A DNA stretch of 64,000 nt from Mesorhizobium sp. M1D.F.Ca.ET.043.01.1.1 (GTDB lineage Bacteria; Pseudomonadota; Alphaproteobacteria; Rhizobiales; Rhizobiaceae). Shown here one piece after another: positions 26,334 through 36,191 of this stretch. The stretch spans positions 4,849,001 to 4,913,000 of the forward strand of contig NZ_CP034444.1 of NCBI RefSeq assembly GCF_003952385.1, in the 5' to 3' direction. The number at the start of each line of letters is the position of its first letter. The stretch's first letter is position 1. The notes under the pieces are model-generated. The model did no database searches. It was not told the origin of the DNA and saw nothing but the letters and a program-made list of their open reading frames with translations. Position numbers and translations under genes: made by a program.

Positions 26334-27047
26334 ATGTTGGCGCGATCTGACGAAACGAGCGATGCCGAAACGGTGTCGGCTGCCGCTGGCGAAAGCGGCA
26401 CGCGCGGTGACGCGTTCGACCGCGCGCAGCGGCATTCGCGCCGCGTGCGGGTGCTGAAATTCGCCGTGCCGCTGCTGGCGGCGGCAATCGCGATCGCCTT
26501 TCCGGTCTATTCCTATCTCGCCGCGCCGGTGTCGATCTCGGTGCAGGCCGACGGCACCGCCTTTTCGAACGGCAAGCTGGTGATGGCCAATCCCAAGCTC
26601 AACGGCTTCACCAAGCAGAAACTGCCTTATTCGCTGACGGCGACCAGGGCGACGCAGGATGTCGGCAAGCAGGGCATCATCGACCTCGAAGGCATCAACG
26701 CCAAACTGCCGGTCGCCAGCGATAATGTGGTGTCGGTCAACGCCGCGCACGGCATCTACGACCGCGACGCCAACACGATGGACCTCACAAGCGATGTCCT
26801 GGTGACGACGAGCGACGGCATGCAGGCCAAGTTCAAATCGGTCTTCCTAGACATGGGCAAAGGCTCTATGAAGACGGACAATCCGGTCGATGTCAGCCGC
26901 AACGGGTCGCGTATCACCGCCGATTCGATGTCGGTGGAAGAGAACGGCAAGGTGGTGGTCTTCGAGAACCGGGTGCGCGTCGACATCGATGCGGCAAGTC
27001 TGAAGGCGGCAGAGGCAAAGGGCGGAGAGCAGAATGCGTCGCAGTAG
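26334..27047 (+). CDS. lptC: LPS export system protein LptC
   Basis: This 237-residue bitopic inner-membrane protein has one membrane helix (about 40-63) and a periplasmic beta-jellyroll that receives LPS from LptB2FG and passes it to LptA. Family features include the basic HSRRVRVLKFAVPLL before the helix and the periplasmic GIYDRDANTMDLTSDVLVTTSDGMQAKF strands. It overlaps lptA by 14 bases, and the lptC-lptA-lptB order is the expected operon. The ribosome-binding site at 26334 is weak. Confidence 0.88.
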   Translation: MLARSDETSDAETVSAAAGESGTRGDAFDRAQRHSRRVRVLKFAVPLLAAAIAIAFPVYSYLAAPVSISVQADGTAFSNGKLVMANPKLNGFTKQKLPYSLTATRATQDVGKQGIIDLEGINAKLPVASDNVVSVNAAHGIYDRDANTMDLTSDVLVTTSDGMQAKFKSVFLDMGKGSMKTDNPVDVSRNGSRITADSMSVEENGKVVVFENRVRVDIDAASLKAAEAKGGEQNASQ

Positions 27048-27629
27048 TTCGGCAAGGCTTGCAGCGGCGGCCTCTCTCTTCATGCTGGCGGCGCCCGCGC
27101 TTGCCCAGACCGGCGGCACCAGCCAGATGTCCGGCCTGAAACTGTCGGGCGACCAGCCGATCCAGATCGAAAGCGACAAGCTCGAGGTCCGTCAGGCCGA
27201 CAGCGCGGCGATCTTCAGCGGCAACGTCACCGTCAATCAGGGGCCGACGCTGCTCAAGGCCGGCAAGATGACGGTTTACTACGTCAAGGATGCCAACGCC
27301 CCCAAGGGTGCGGCTGCCGGCGCGTCGGCGATGACCGGTGCAGCCAACATTGACCACCTGGTGGTCGAGAACAAGGTCTACATCAAATCGAACGACCAGA
27401 TCGCCACCGGCGACAAGGGCACGTTCGACATGAAGACCCAGGTGCTTGTCCTTTCCGGCAGCGAAGTGGTGCTCTCGCAGGGCGACAATGTGCTCAAGGG
27501 CTGCAAGCTCACTGTGCAAATGAAAAGCGGTCTTGCCAATGTCGACGGTTGCGGCACTGGCGGCCGAGTCATCATGTCGATCACGCCGCAGAAGCAGGGC
27601 GCGCAGCAGCAGGGAGCGCAGCAGCAGTA

Positions 27630-27630
<1 letters not shown>
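27034..27630 (+). CDS. lptA: LPS transport periplasmic protein LptA
   Basis: This 198-residue periplasmic protein has a signal peptide (about 1-25, cleavage after PALAQ) and an OstA-like jellyroll: [30 protein letters not shown] is the classic start, followed by repeated strands through [17 protein letters not shown]. The C-terminus is Gln-rich. LptA bridges LptC and outer-membrane LptD. Its stop TAA overlaps the lptB ATG by one base. Confidence 0.92.
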
Positions 27631-28448
<818 letters not shown>

Positions 28449-28455
28449 CGGTGAA

Positions 28456-28499
28456 AATCCGGCTTTCCGCCGAAATTTCGCGCCGTTTCGCCGGATTTA
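28456..28499 (+). terminator. Imperfect hairpin after lptB, possible terminator or attenuator
   Basis: AAATCCGGC at 28456-28464 is complementary to GCCGGATTT at 28491-28499, with a smaller paired region between them. It starts 8 bases after the lptB stop. There is no clear T run. Confidence 0.35.
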
Positions 28500-28637
28500 T
28501 CGGCAATCCGTCCTCGGATAACGCTCCGGTAAGCCGTCGCTGCTAGCGTTTAGCTTGACAAGCAAAAGGCGGGCCAGTTTCTATGCCCGACCGAAAAACC
28601 ATTGTTCGATGCGTAGACGAGGCGTTTGAATCCCACC

Positions 28638-30167
28638 ATGGCGCTGGCAGCCAAACTGCAGCTCAGACAGTCCCAGTCGCTGGTGATGACGCCCCAGCTG
28701 ATGCAGTCGATCCGGCTGCTGCAGCTCACCCATGTCGAGCTCGAGCGCTTCATCGACGAGGAGATCGAGCGCAACCCGCTGCTGGAGCGGGCGGAGCCGC
28801 AGGACGATGCAAGCGGCGACCAGCCGCAGAAGAACGAGGCCGCGCCGGAACCGGCCAGCGGGGATGACTGGTTCGAGGCCGAGACGGAATGGAGCGCCGA
28901 GGCGATCTCGGACAAGCTCGACTCTTCGCTGGAGAACCTTTTCCCCGACGATCCCGGAACGAGCGAGAGGCTGGGACCGGATCTTACGGCGCAATGGAAG
29001 TCGGCGTCCGGGAGCAGCGCCGGCGGCGCGTCGTCGGAGGGCTTCGATGTCGGGGAGATGGCCGCGACCGTCGTGACGCTACGCGAGCATGTCGGCGAGC
29101 AGATCGCGCTTGCTTTCCCTGCTCCTGCTGAACGCCTGATCGCCGGCGAGCTTGCCGACAGCCTCGACGAGGCGGGCTATCTGCGTGCCGACCTGGAAGA
29201 AATCGCCGCGCGGCTGGGCGCGGACGACGGAGCGGTGGCGCGCGTTCTCAGCGTCTGCCAGACCTTCGAGCCGGCCGGCCTGTTTGCCCGCGATCTCGCC
29301 GAATGCCTGTCGCTGCAGCTTGCCGTCCGCGACCGGCTCGATCCGGCGATGAAGGCCCTGCTCGCCAATCTCGAACTTCTGGCGCGGCGGGATTTCCATG
29401 CGCTGAAACGCATCTGCGGCGTCGACGAGGAGGATCTTCTCGACATGCTGGCCGAGATCCGGGCGCTCGATCCGCGGCCCGGCACTGCGTTTTCGGGCGG
29501 CGCCAGCGACGCGATCGTCGCCGATGTCGAGGTGCGGGCGGCCGCCGACGGCAGCTGGGCGGTGGAGCTCAACGCCGACACGCTGCCGCGCGTTCTGGTC
29601 GACAATGTCTATTTTGCCCGCGTCTCATGCCATGCCAGGGACCAGGCGGAAAAGGAGTTTCTCGCCGAGTGCCTGCAGAATGCCAACTGGCTGACGCGCA
29701 GCCTCGACCAGCGGGCGAAGACGATCCTGAAGGTGGCCTCGGAAATCGTGCGCCAGCAGGATGCGTTCCTCGTCCATGGCGTGCGGCATCTCAAACCACT
29801 CAACCTGCGCACGGTGGCCGACGCGATCGGGATGCATGAATCGACGGTCAGCCGCGTCACCGCCAACAAATACATGCTGACGCCGCGTGGCGTCTTCGAG
29901 TTGCGCTATTTCTTCACCGCTTCGATCGCCTCGGCGGAAGGCGGCGAAGCCCATTCCTCCGAAGCGGTACGCGACCGCATCAAGCAGCTGATCGACGAGG
30001 AAAAGCCGGCGGACGTGCTTTCCGACGACGCCATCGTCGATATGCTGCGGGAAAGCGGCGTCGACATCGCGCGCCGCACCGTCGCCAAGTACCGCGAAGG
30101 CATGAACATCCCTTCATCGGTGCAGCGCCGCCGCGAAAAGCGGGCATTGGCCAACGCCGGACGCTGA
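28638..30167 (+). CDS. rpoN: RNA polymerase sigma-54 factor
   Basis: This is a 509-residue sigma factor for nitrogen and related promoters. Region I is Gln-rich (KLQLRQSQSLVMTPQLMQSIRLLQLTHVEL), region II is acidic, and region III carries the core-binding domain and HTH (LRTVADAIGMHESTVSRVTANKYMLTPRG). The RpoN box ARRTVAKYRE near the C-terminus is intact. The ATG at 28638 starts exactly at the conserved region I; an upstream in-frame TTG would add four residues. The position between lptB and hpf is the usual one. Confidence 0.96.
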   Translation: MALAAKLQLRQSQSLVMTPQLMQSIRLLQLTHVELERFIDEEIERNPLLERAEPQDDASGDQPQKNEAAPEPASGDDWFEAETEWSAEAISDKLDSSLENLFPDDPGTSERLGPDLTAQWKSASGSSAGGASSEGFDVGEMAATVVTLREHVGEQIALAFPAPAERLIAGELADSLDEAGYLRADLEEIAARLGADDGAVARVLSVCQTFEPAGLFARDLAECLSLQLAVRDRLDPAMKALLANLELLARRDFHALKRICGVDEEDLLDMLAEIRALDPRPGTAFSGGASDAIVADVEVRAAADGSWAVELNADTLPRVLVDNVYFARVSCHARDQAEKEFLAECLQNANWLTRSLDQRAKTILKVASEIVRQQDAFLVHGVRHLKPLNLRTVADAIGMHESTVSRVTANKYMLTPRGVFELRYFFTASIASAEGGEAHSSEAVRDRIKQLIDEEKPADVLSDDAIVDMLRESGVDIARRTVAKYREGMNIPSSVQRRREKRALANAGR

Positions 30168-30482
30168 GGGCGGTTGACAATCAGCCGGCCTGACCTGGTC
30201 GATGCGGACTCCGGGGAACGGCGGATTCCCACAGTTTTCGTGCTTCATTGACAAGCCGCAATGAAGTGTCTAGAAGCCCGCCCGCATGAGCCGGGCCGCG
30301 ATGCCCGCTCGCGAATGGGTCCGTCAAAGCGAAGGCCTCGGACGGCCAAGAAGGCGACTTGTGATCAACCGCAAAGTTCGGGTCTAAAATCGGCGCGCGT
30401 GCCGCCGCAAAGCTTGTGCGCGCGCACCACGGGTATAAACTCGGGACAGTTTGAAGCCTGAGCAAGGAAGGTCAGTTTTCAG
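30168..30482. other. 315-base intergenic region between rpoN and hpf
   Basis: No supportable gene. It contains a possible sigma-70 promoter (TTGACA at 30248-30253, then 17 bases and TAGAAG at 30271-30276) and GC-rich self-complementary sequence near 30410-30425 (GTGCGCGCGCAC). A minus-strand open frame across it has no ribosome-binding site or family resemblance. The region probably carries the hpf-ptsN promoter. Confidence 0.5.
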
Positions 30483-31070
30483 ATGAATCTGCGCATTTCG
30501 GGAAAACACATGGACATCGGCGATGCGTTTCGTACGCGCATCAACGATCGTGTCAACGAAGCGATCGAAAAGTATTTCGATCGGGGTTTTTCAGGACATG
30601 TCACGGTCATCAAGGCGGGGTCGCGCTTCTCGGCCGATTGCATGATCCGGCTCGATTCCGGCGCCTCGCTGCAGGCGACCGGCGACGCCCAGGACCCCAC
30701 GCTTGCCTTCGAGGCGGCCGCCGATCGCCTCGAAACGCGGCTCAGGCGCTACAAGCGCCGGCTGAAGTCGCGCAATGTCGGCAACGGCAATGGCGAGGAG
30801 CCGACCGACATCGCCTATACGGTGATGGCGCCGCTCGCCGACGATGAAGAAGACATTCCGGAGGACTTCGCTCCGGTCATCGTCGCCGAATCGACCATGA
30901 CGCTCCGCACCATGTCGGTGGCATCTGCCGTCATCGAGCTCGATACCAAGGACAGCCCGGTTTTCGTCTTCCGCAACGCCGGAAACGACCATCTCAACAT
31001 CGTCTACCGCCGGCCGGATGGGAACATCGGCTGGATCGATCCGTCGACTACCAAAGTCGCGCAGGGATAA
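30483..31070 (+). CDS. hpf: Long-form ribosome hibernation promoting factor
   Basis: This 195-residue protein dimerises 70S ribosomes in stationary phase. The N-terminal ribosome-binding domain (about 1-105) begins MNLRISGKHMDIGDAFRTRI and includes DPTLAFEAAADRLETRLRRYKRRLK. A variable linker (about 105-135) leads to the C-terminal dimerisation domain with MSVASAVIELDTKDSPVFVFRN and NIVYRRPDGNIGWID. The presence of that domain defines the long form. An AAGGAAGG lies upstream of the start. It is followed by ptsN in the same direction. Confidence 0.94.
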   Translation: MNLRISGKHMDIGDAFRTRINDRVNEAIEKYFDRGFSGHVTVIKAGSRFSADCMIRLDSGASLQATGDAQDPTLAFEAAADRLETRLRRYKRRLKSRNVGNGNGEEPTDIAYTVMAPLADDEEDIPEDFAPVIVAESTMTLRTMSVASAVIELDTKDSPVFVFRNAGNDHLNIVYRRPDGNIGWIDPSTTKVAQG

Positions 31071-31130
31071 GAAGCCGGCCGCGCGAGGGGGACGACCGGC
31101 GCGGGCAGGCGAGCAAGGGATTTTTCAAGC

Positions 31131-31595
31131 ATGGATCTTAGCGATCTCATCAGCGTTCCGGCTATCATGCCGGCGTTGAAGGCGAATTCCAAAAAGCAAC
31201 TTCTGCAATTGCTGTCGGAGAGGGCGGCGGCGATTTCGGGGATTCCGGAGCGGGAAGTGTTCGACACCATCCTGCAGCGCGAGCGTCTGGGCTCGACCGG
31301 CGTCGGCAACGGCATCGCCATTCCGCACGGCAAGCTCGCAGGCGTGAAGCGGATCGCCGGCGTCTTCGCCCGGCTGGAGACGCCGGTGGATTTCGAGGCG
31401 CTCGACGACCAGCCGGTCGACCTGGTGTTCCTGCTGCTTGCGCCCGAAGGCGCCGGCGCCGACCATCTCAAGGCGCTGTCGCGCATTGCGCGGGTGCTGC
31501 GCGATGCCGATACGGTGGCCAAGATCAGGGGGACGCGCGACGCCGTGGCCATCCACGCGTTGTTGTCGGACACGCAGGCCTCGCACGCGGCTTGA
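31131..31595 (+). CDS. ptsN: Nitrogen-PTS EIIA protein
   Basis: This 154-residue cytoplasmic phosphoacceptor belongs to the nitrogen-related phosphotransferase system, which regulates K+ transport and metabolism. The phosphorylated histidine is H66 in GNGIAIPHGKL, and the typical segments TILQRERLGSTGVG and DLVFLLLAPEGAGADHLKALSRIARVLRD are intact. It follows hpf by 60 bases and is closed by a strong terminator. Its position after rpoN-hpf is conserved in proteobacteria. Confidence 0.95.
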   Translation: MDLSDLISVPAIMPALKANSKKQLLQLLSERAAAISGIPEREVFDTILQRERLGSTGVGNGIAIPHGKLAGVKRIAGVFARLETPVDFEALDDQPVDLVFLLLAPEGAGADHLKALSRIARVLRDADTVAKIRGTRDAVAIHALLSDTQASHAA

Positions 31596-31615
31596 ATTTT
31601 CGGGGTAAACCTTCA

Positions 31616-31639
31616 AAGGGCCGCGGGAGCGGCCCTTTC
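31616..31639 (+). terminator. Intrinsic terminator after ptsN
   Basis: A perfect 10-bp stem (AAAGGGCCGC at 31616-31625 with 31630-31639) and a GGGA loop end in TTTCCGTTT, 20 bases after the ptsN stop. The symmetric A/T flanks could let it work in both directions, also serving the convergent DUF1150 gene. Confidence 0.85.
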
Positions 31640-31686
31640 CGTTTCAAACGCAACCACACGCCGCCTGGGACGGCGGGAAGCGATCC

Positions 31687-31944
31687 TTAGTGGATCGCGA
31701 CCGTGGTCAGATCGTTCTCCAGCGCACCCGCCAGCGCCCGGTCGCGGGCATCGGAAAGCAGGATCGGCTGGCCGTTGGCGGCAAACAGCGCCCACAGTTC
31801 CAGGCCGGGCGCGATCTCGGTGAGGCCGGGGAAGCGGCCGCGCAGATCGTCGCTCGATACTTTCCTCAGGTAAGCGACCGAACCTTCGCCCAAATGGGCG
31901 AGTTCGCCGCTGGTCATGGTCAGGGTTTCGTCAGTTCTGGGCAT
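31687..31944 (-). CDS. DUF1150 family protein
   Basis: This 85-residue small acidic cytoplasmic protein has no known activity. DUF1150 is recognised from the LAHLGEGSVAYLRKVSSDDL segment and the late ELWALFAANGQPILLSDAR. The ATG at 31944 was chosen because AAGGAGG lies 6-8 bases upstream; an in-frame ATG ten codons earlier lacks one. It follows hsp20 on the same strand by 65 bases, a conserved pairing in rhizobia that suggests it belongs to the heat-shock response. Confidence 0.85.
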   Translation of the reverse strand: MPRTDETLTMTSGELAHLGEGSVAYLRKVSSDDLRGRFPGLTEIAPGLELWALFAANGQPILLSDARDRALAGALENDLTTVAIH

Positions 31945-32009
31945 TTTCAAGCCTCCTTGGCGCGAGGACGCCACTTCCGGCCGTCCCGCATTAGAGCCAT
32001 TGGCAAAGA

Positions 32010-32435
32010 TCAGTCTTTCACCGATATGTTTATTTTCCGTACCAGCCGCTCGGCTTCCGGCCGATCGAGATCGATCGACAAAAGGCCGTTCTTCAAGTCC
32101 GCGCCGATCACCCGCATGCCGTCGGCCAGCACGAAGCAGCGCTGGAACTGGCGCGCGGCGATGCCGCGGTGGAGGAATTCGCGCTCGGTGTCGTCGGTTT
32201 GACGGCCGCGCACGATCAGCTGGTTTTCCTCCGTGGTGACATCGAGGTCGTTCTCGGCGAAACCCGCCACGGCAAGCGTGATGCGCAGCCTCTCGGCCTT
32301 GCCGTCCGAGGCGCCCAGGCGCTCGATGTTATAGGGAGGATAGCTGTCGCCCGACTTCGCCAGACGTTCGAGCGTCTTTTCCATGGCGTCGAAACCCAAG
32401 AGAAGCGGGCTAGAGAAGGGCGTCATTCGACTCAT
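32010..32435 (-). CDS. Small heat-shock protein (Hsp20/alpha-crystallin family)
   Basis: This is a 141-residue cytoplasmic holdase chaperone. A short N-terminal arm (DPF-like PFSSPLLLGFDAMEKTLERL) precedes the alpha-crystallin domain (about 35-130: YPPYNIERLG, RITLAVAGFAENDLDVTTEENQLIVRGR, FLHRGIAARQFQRCFVLADG and ADLKNGLLSIDL). It is closest in style to rhizobial class A IbpA-like proteins. A sigma-32-type promoter lies 70 bases upstream. DUF1150 follows. Confidence 0.92.
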   Translation of the reverse strand: MSRMTPFSSPLLLGFDAMEKTLERLAKSGDSYPPYNIERLGASDGKAERLRITLAVAGFAENDLDVTTEENQLIVRGRQTDDTEREFLHRGIAARQFQRCFVLADGMRVIGADLKNGLLSIDLDRPEAERLVRKINISVKD

Positions 32436-32504
32436 TGTTACATTGTCCTCTCAAGAGCGACACAAACCGGAAAAACCCAGATGGCATTTTTCCCGATGGT
32501 CTTG

Positions 32505-32533
32505 ATATGGTCCGCCGCGCAACCAAGTTCAAG
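32505..32533 (-). promoter_or_regulatory. Sigma-32 (RpoH)-type promoter of hsp20-DUF1150
   Basis: On the minus strand CTTGAA (32533-32528) and CCATAT (32510-32505) are separated by exactly 17 bases, a full match to the RpoH consensus known from Sinorhizobium. The -10 box ends 70 bases before the hsp20 ATG. Confidence 0.8.
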
Positions 32534-32577
32534 CCATCAAAACCCCGCCCAAAAAGACTCCCCAAAAAGGAATTGAA

Positions 32578-33519
32578 ATGCCCCAGTCACGAAAGATCAT
32601 CATCGACACCGACCCCGGCCAGGACGATGCCGTCGCCATATTGCTGGCGCTCGGCAGCCCCGAGCTGGAGATCGTCGGCATCACCGCCGTCGCCGGCAAC
32701 GTGCCGCTGAAGCTCACCGAGAAGAATGCCCGCAAGATCTGCGAGCTCGCCGGCCGCCCCGACATCAAGGTCTATGCCGGCGCCGTCCGCCCGCTGGCGC
32801 GCGAGCTCGTCACCGCCGAGGAAGTGCACGGCAAGACCGGCCTCAACGGGCCGCAGCTGCCCGAACCGACCATGCCGCTGCAGGCAGAGCACGCGGTCGA
32901 TTTCATCGTCGAGACGCTGATGCGCGAGGAGAGCGGCACGATCACGCTCTGCCCGCTGGGGCCGCTCACCAACATCGCCCTGGCGCTGATCCGCGAGCCG
33001 CGGATCGCGCCGCGCATCAAGGAGATCGTGCTGATGGGCGGCGGCTTCTTCGAGGGCGGCAACGTCACGCCCGCCGCCGAGTTCAACATCTATGTCGACC
33101 CGCAGGCCGCCGATGTGGTGCTTAAGTCCGGCGTTCCGATCGTGATGATGCCGCTCGACGTCACCCACAAGGCGCTGACCACGGCCAAGCGCACTCAGGC
33201 CTTCCGGCAGCTGGGCACCAGGGTCGGCACCGCGACCGCCGAGATGCTGGAATTCTTCGAACGTTTCGACGAGGAGAAATACGGCACCGACGGCGGGCCG
33301 CTGCACGATCCGTGCGTGATCGCCTACCTGATCAAGCCGGAACTGTTCAAGGGCCGCCTCTGCAACGTCAGCGTCGAGACGACCTCCGAGCTCACCATGG
33401 GCATGACGGTGATCGACTGGTGGGGCGTCACAAAGCGGGAAAAGAACGCCATGGTGATGCGTGACATCGACCATGATGCCTTCTTCGCGTTGCTGATCGA
33501 GAGGCTTGGGCGGCTGTAG
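32578..33519 (+). CDS. Inosine/uridine-preferring nucleoside hydrolase
   Basis: This 313-residue cytoplasmic enzyme hydrolyses ribonucleosides to base and ribose. The calcium-binding DTDPGQDDA motif is at residues 10-18, followed by AGNVPLKLTEKNARKICELAG, GPLTNIALAL and the VMMPLDVTHKA and HDPCVIAYL segments typical of the IUNH family. It is divergent from hsp20, with 142 bases between starts. The ribokinase 3.5 kb away could use the ribose, although they are not in one operon. Confidence 0.92.
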   Translation: MPQSRKIIIDTDPGQDDAVAILLALGSPELEIVGITAVAGNVPLKLTEKNARKICELAGRPDIKVYAGAVRPLARELVTAEEVHGKTGLNGPQLPEPTMPLQAEHAVDFIVETLMREESGTITLCPLGPLTNIALALIREPRIAPRIKEIVLMGGGFFEGGNVTPAAEFNIYVDPQAADVVLKSGVPIVMMPLDVTHKALTTAKRTQAFRQLGTRVGTATAEMLEFFERFDEEKYGTDGGPLHDPCVIAYLIKPELFKGRLCNVSVETTSELTMGMTVIDWWGVTKREKNAMVMRDIDHDAFFALLIERLGRL

Positions 33520-33606
33520 GGCCTCTTCCTTCCTCCTTTTGTTGGGGAAGGTGGATCGGCGCGCAGCGCCGAGAGGGAAGAGTTTGCGCCGAATGAACTC
33601 CGCGGA

Positions 33607-33927
33607 TCATTCGGCAAACCGGTAGAAGACGAAGCCGTTATCGCGGGTGACGCGCTCTATCGTCGCACGCGAATTGAGCAGATGCGGACGATCGTCGTCG
33701 ATCACTGCAGACCCGCCGTTTTCGATGGAGACGACATAGATTCCGCGGCCGTGGTCCAGCTGGACACTCTTGACCGTTGCTTCGATCGAGTCGGTCGACC
33801 GGATCGGACTGGCGTCATTGGTCCATTTGTTGACGGCCAGGGAAAACATCACCGCGAACGCGACGATGAACAGGACAACACCAGCAGCGTTCCCCTTCAA
33901 ATCTGTGTAAGACCACGACACCAGCAT
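33607..33927 (-). CDS. Small membrane protein of unknown function
   Basis: This 106-residue protein has one hydrophobic segment (about 14-32, VVLFIVAFAVMFSLAV) and a following soluble domain of beta character with VVSIENGGSAVIDDDR. I do not recognise a family. The ATG at 33927 was chosen because AGGGGA lies upstream at good spacing; an upstream ATG would add six residues without a ribosome-binding site. It is convergent with the nucleoside hydrolase gene. Confidence 0.6.
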   Translation of the reverse strand: MLVSWSYTDLKGNAAGVVLFIVAFAVMFSLAVNKWTNDASPIRSTDSIEATVKSVQLDHGRGIYVVSIENGGSAVIDDDRPHLLNSRATIERVTRDNGFVFYRFAE

Positions 33928-34026
33928 GAATCCCCTGCTGGGCATTACGTGGCGACAGGAAGGCCGACTTTCAATGGCCCTCCCGTCGCAGCAAGATGCT
34001 GTTTAAGTCTCGGCTTTCGCCCGCCG

Positions 34027-34641
34027 TTACTTCGCCTTCGAGAACGCCAGCCATAGCCCGCCGCCTACCAGGAAGCTGCCGCTGACCCTGGACATGAGCT
34101 TCACGCGGCTCGCCGACAGAATGCGGCCGGCGCGGCCGGCGGCAAGCGCGTAGGTCGAATCCGACATGGCGGCGAAGACCATCGCGGTCAGGCCCATGAC
34201 CACGATCTGCAGCGTGTAATTGCCGTGCGGCGCGATGAACTGCGGGAAGAAGGCGCCGAAGAAAACAAGCGTCTTCGGATTAGAGATCGCCACGAGGAAA
34301 CCTTGCAGGAAGAAGCCGCCGCGCGGCTTCCTGGCCGATCCATCGGGGTTCAGCGTGCCCTTCGAACGAAACATCTGCACGCCCATCCAGATCAGGTAGG
34401 CGGCGCCGATCAGCCGCACCCATTCGAACCAGTGGCCCATGCCGGCGATCAGCGTGTTGAGGCCGATGCCGACGATGGCGATCATGATGGCGAGGCCGGC
34501 CTGGGTGCCGGCGACATTGGCAAGCCCGGCGCGCGAGCCGTGGCGCATGCTGTTGGCAATGATCAGCGTGACCGTCGGGCCGGGCACCAGGATGATGACG
34601 ACGCAGGCGACGACATAGGTGGCGTAAAGTTCCAGCGACAT
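34027..34641 (-). CDS. LysE-family translocator (amino acid / homoserine exporter)
   Basis: This 204-residue inner-membrane exporter has six predicted helices. The family start LYATYVVACVVIILVPGPTVTLIIANSMRHGSRAGL is intact, with GAAYLIWMGVQMFRSK and the middle FFLQGFLVAISNPKTLVFFGAFFPQF also conserved. This is the RhtB subgroup pattern; the exported substrate cannot be told. The ATG at 34641 follows GAGGGA by four bases and was preferred to an in-frame ATG eight codons upstream. Confidence 0.88.
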   Translation of the reverse strand: MSLELYATYVVACVVIILVPGPTVTLIIANSMRHGSRAGLANVAGTQAGLAIMIAIVGIGLNTLIAGMGHWFEWVRLIGAAYLIWMGVQMFRSKGTLNPDGSARKPRGGFFLQGFLVAISNPKTLVFFGAFFPQFIAPHGNYTLQIVVMGLTAMVFAAMSDSTYALAAGRAGRILSASRVKLMSRVSGSFLVGGGLWLAFSKAK

Positions 34642-34734
34642 GGTTTCCCTCGAACAGGATGGCACCGACTTGGGCGGAGCGCGATCAATGCACGGAGTTG
34701 GCGCCGGTGCAAGCTGGCCGAGCCGCGCGGTCTG

Positions 34735-36186
34735 TCAGCCGGCCCCCGCCGGCCATGGCAGCGTCGCCTCATAGGCGGCGCCGGCCTTGAGCACGGCGAG
34801 ATCGCCGCGCGGACGGCCGATCAGCTGCATGCCCATCGGCCGGCCCCTGCCGTCGAAGCCGACCGGCACGTTGAGCGCCGGGCAGCCGCCCAGCGTGGCA
34901 AAGGCGGAGACCTGCATCCAGCGGTGATAGCTGTCCATCGTCCGCCCTGCGACCTCGCGCGGCCAGTGGGTGGCGACGTCGAAAGGGAAGACCTGCGCGG
35001 TCGGCAGGACGATGAGGTCGAAGCGCTCGAACAGCGACAGCAGCGCCCTGTGCCATGAGGAGCGCCGGACTGTGGCGGCGTGGACCTGAGGCGCGTTGAG
35101 GCGCATCGCCTGCTCGACTTCCCAAACCGCTTCCGGCTTCAAAAGCCTGCGTTTTTCCGGATCGTCATAATGCGCCTTCAGCCCGCAGCCGCTGCTTGCC
35201 TGGCGCAGCGTCACGAAGGCCTGCCACAGCGCCTCGAAGTCGAAATCCGGCACCAGCGCCTCGGCGTGGAAGGATGCCTCGGCGAAGCGGGCAAGGGCGG
35301 CTTCGCACAGTTCGAGGATTCCGGGCTCCATCGGCAGGTGGCCGCCGAGATCGCCGAGCCAGGCGATGCGGCCGCCGGTGGCTTTCGTGCCCAAACCTTC
35401 GAGGAAGGAACCCTGCTTGTGATGCGACAGCGGCGCGCGCGGATGATAGCCGGCCTGCTCGTCGAGCAGCAGCGCGATGTCGGCGACGTTGCGGCCCATC
35501 GGCCCTTCGACGCCCATCTGGGCGTGGAAGACGTCGATGTCGGGGCCGGCGGGCACCAGCCCCTGCGACGGGCGGAAGCCATAGACGTTGTTGTAGGCGG
35601 CCGGATTGCGCAGCGAACCGCCGAAGTCGCTGCCGTCGGCGACGGGCAGCATGTCGAGCGCCAGCGCCACCGCCGCGCCGCCGCTCGAGCCGCCGGCGGT
35701 GAGCGCCGGATCGAAGGCGTTGAGCGTCGGGCCGAAGACGGGATTGTAGGTGTTGGAGCCCAGGCCGAACTCCGGGACATTGGTTTTGCCGATGATGATG
35801 GCGCCGGCCTTGCGGAGGCGCTCGACGAAGAAATCGTCCTCCTGCGGGACAAAATCGGCGAAGATCGGCGAGCCGAAACTGGTCCTCAGGCCCTTGGTCA
35901 GGGCCAGGTCCTTGATGGCGATGGGCAGCCCGAACAGCGATCCGGTCGCGCCGCCCTCGGCCAGATGGGCATCGGCCCTTTCGGCTTCCGCCAGGATGCC
36001 GGCGCGCTCGCGCAGCGACACGATGGCGTTGACCAGCGGGTTGACGGCCTCGATGCGGTCGAGAAAGGCATTGACGACTTCGCGCACCGACAGGCGCCGC
36101 TGCCGGATCGCCTGGGCAAGATCGATCGCGGACAGGCGGCAGATGTCGCCGGCCGGCGGCACGGCATGTTTCGTCGACGGACGCAT
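34735..36186 (-). CDS. Amidase (amidase signature family)
   Basis: This 483-residue serine amidase has the catalytic Lys in LPIAIKDLA, the signature TAGGSSGGAAVALALDMLPVADGSDFGGSLRNPA with the cis-Ser and nucleophile Ser, and the C-terminal GGCPALNVPVGFDGRGRPMGMQLIG. It is not GatA, since gatB and gatC are absent and the gene neighbours differ. Its substrate is unknown. The start at 36186 is six bases from the end of rbsK, so the two are co-transcribed. The open frame extending into rbsK is spurious. Confidence 0.88.
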   Translation of the reverse strand: MRPSTKHAVPPAGDICRLSAIDLAQAIRQRRLSVREVVNAFLDRIEAVNPLVNAIVSLRERAGILAEAERADAHLAEGGATGSLFGLPIAIKDLALTKGLRTSFGSPIFADFVPQEDDFFVERLRKAGAIIIGKTNVPEFGLGSNTYNPVFGPTLNAFDPALTAGGSSGGAAVALALDMLPVADGSDFGGSLRNPAAYNNVYGFRPSQGLVPAGPDIDVFHAQMGVEGPMGRNVADIALLLDEQAGYHPRAPLSHHKQGSFLEGLGTKATGGRIAWLGDLGGHLPMEPGILELCEAALARFAEASFHAEALVPDFDFEALWQAFVTLRQASSGCGLKAHYDDPEKRRLLKPEAVWEVEQAMRLNAPQVHAATVRRSSWHRALLSLFERFDLIVLPTAQVFPFDVATHWPREVAGRTMDSYHRWMQVSAFATLGGCPALNVPVGFDGRGRPMGMQLIGRPRGDLAVLKAGAAYEATLPWPAGAG

Positions 36187-36191
36187 CGCCG

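Noticed and set aside
30181..30465. 94-residue minus-strand open frame between rpoN and hpf
   Set aside because: No ribosome-binding site, no signal peptide or family resemblance; the region is more simply a promoter.
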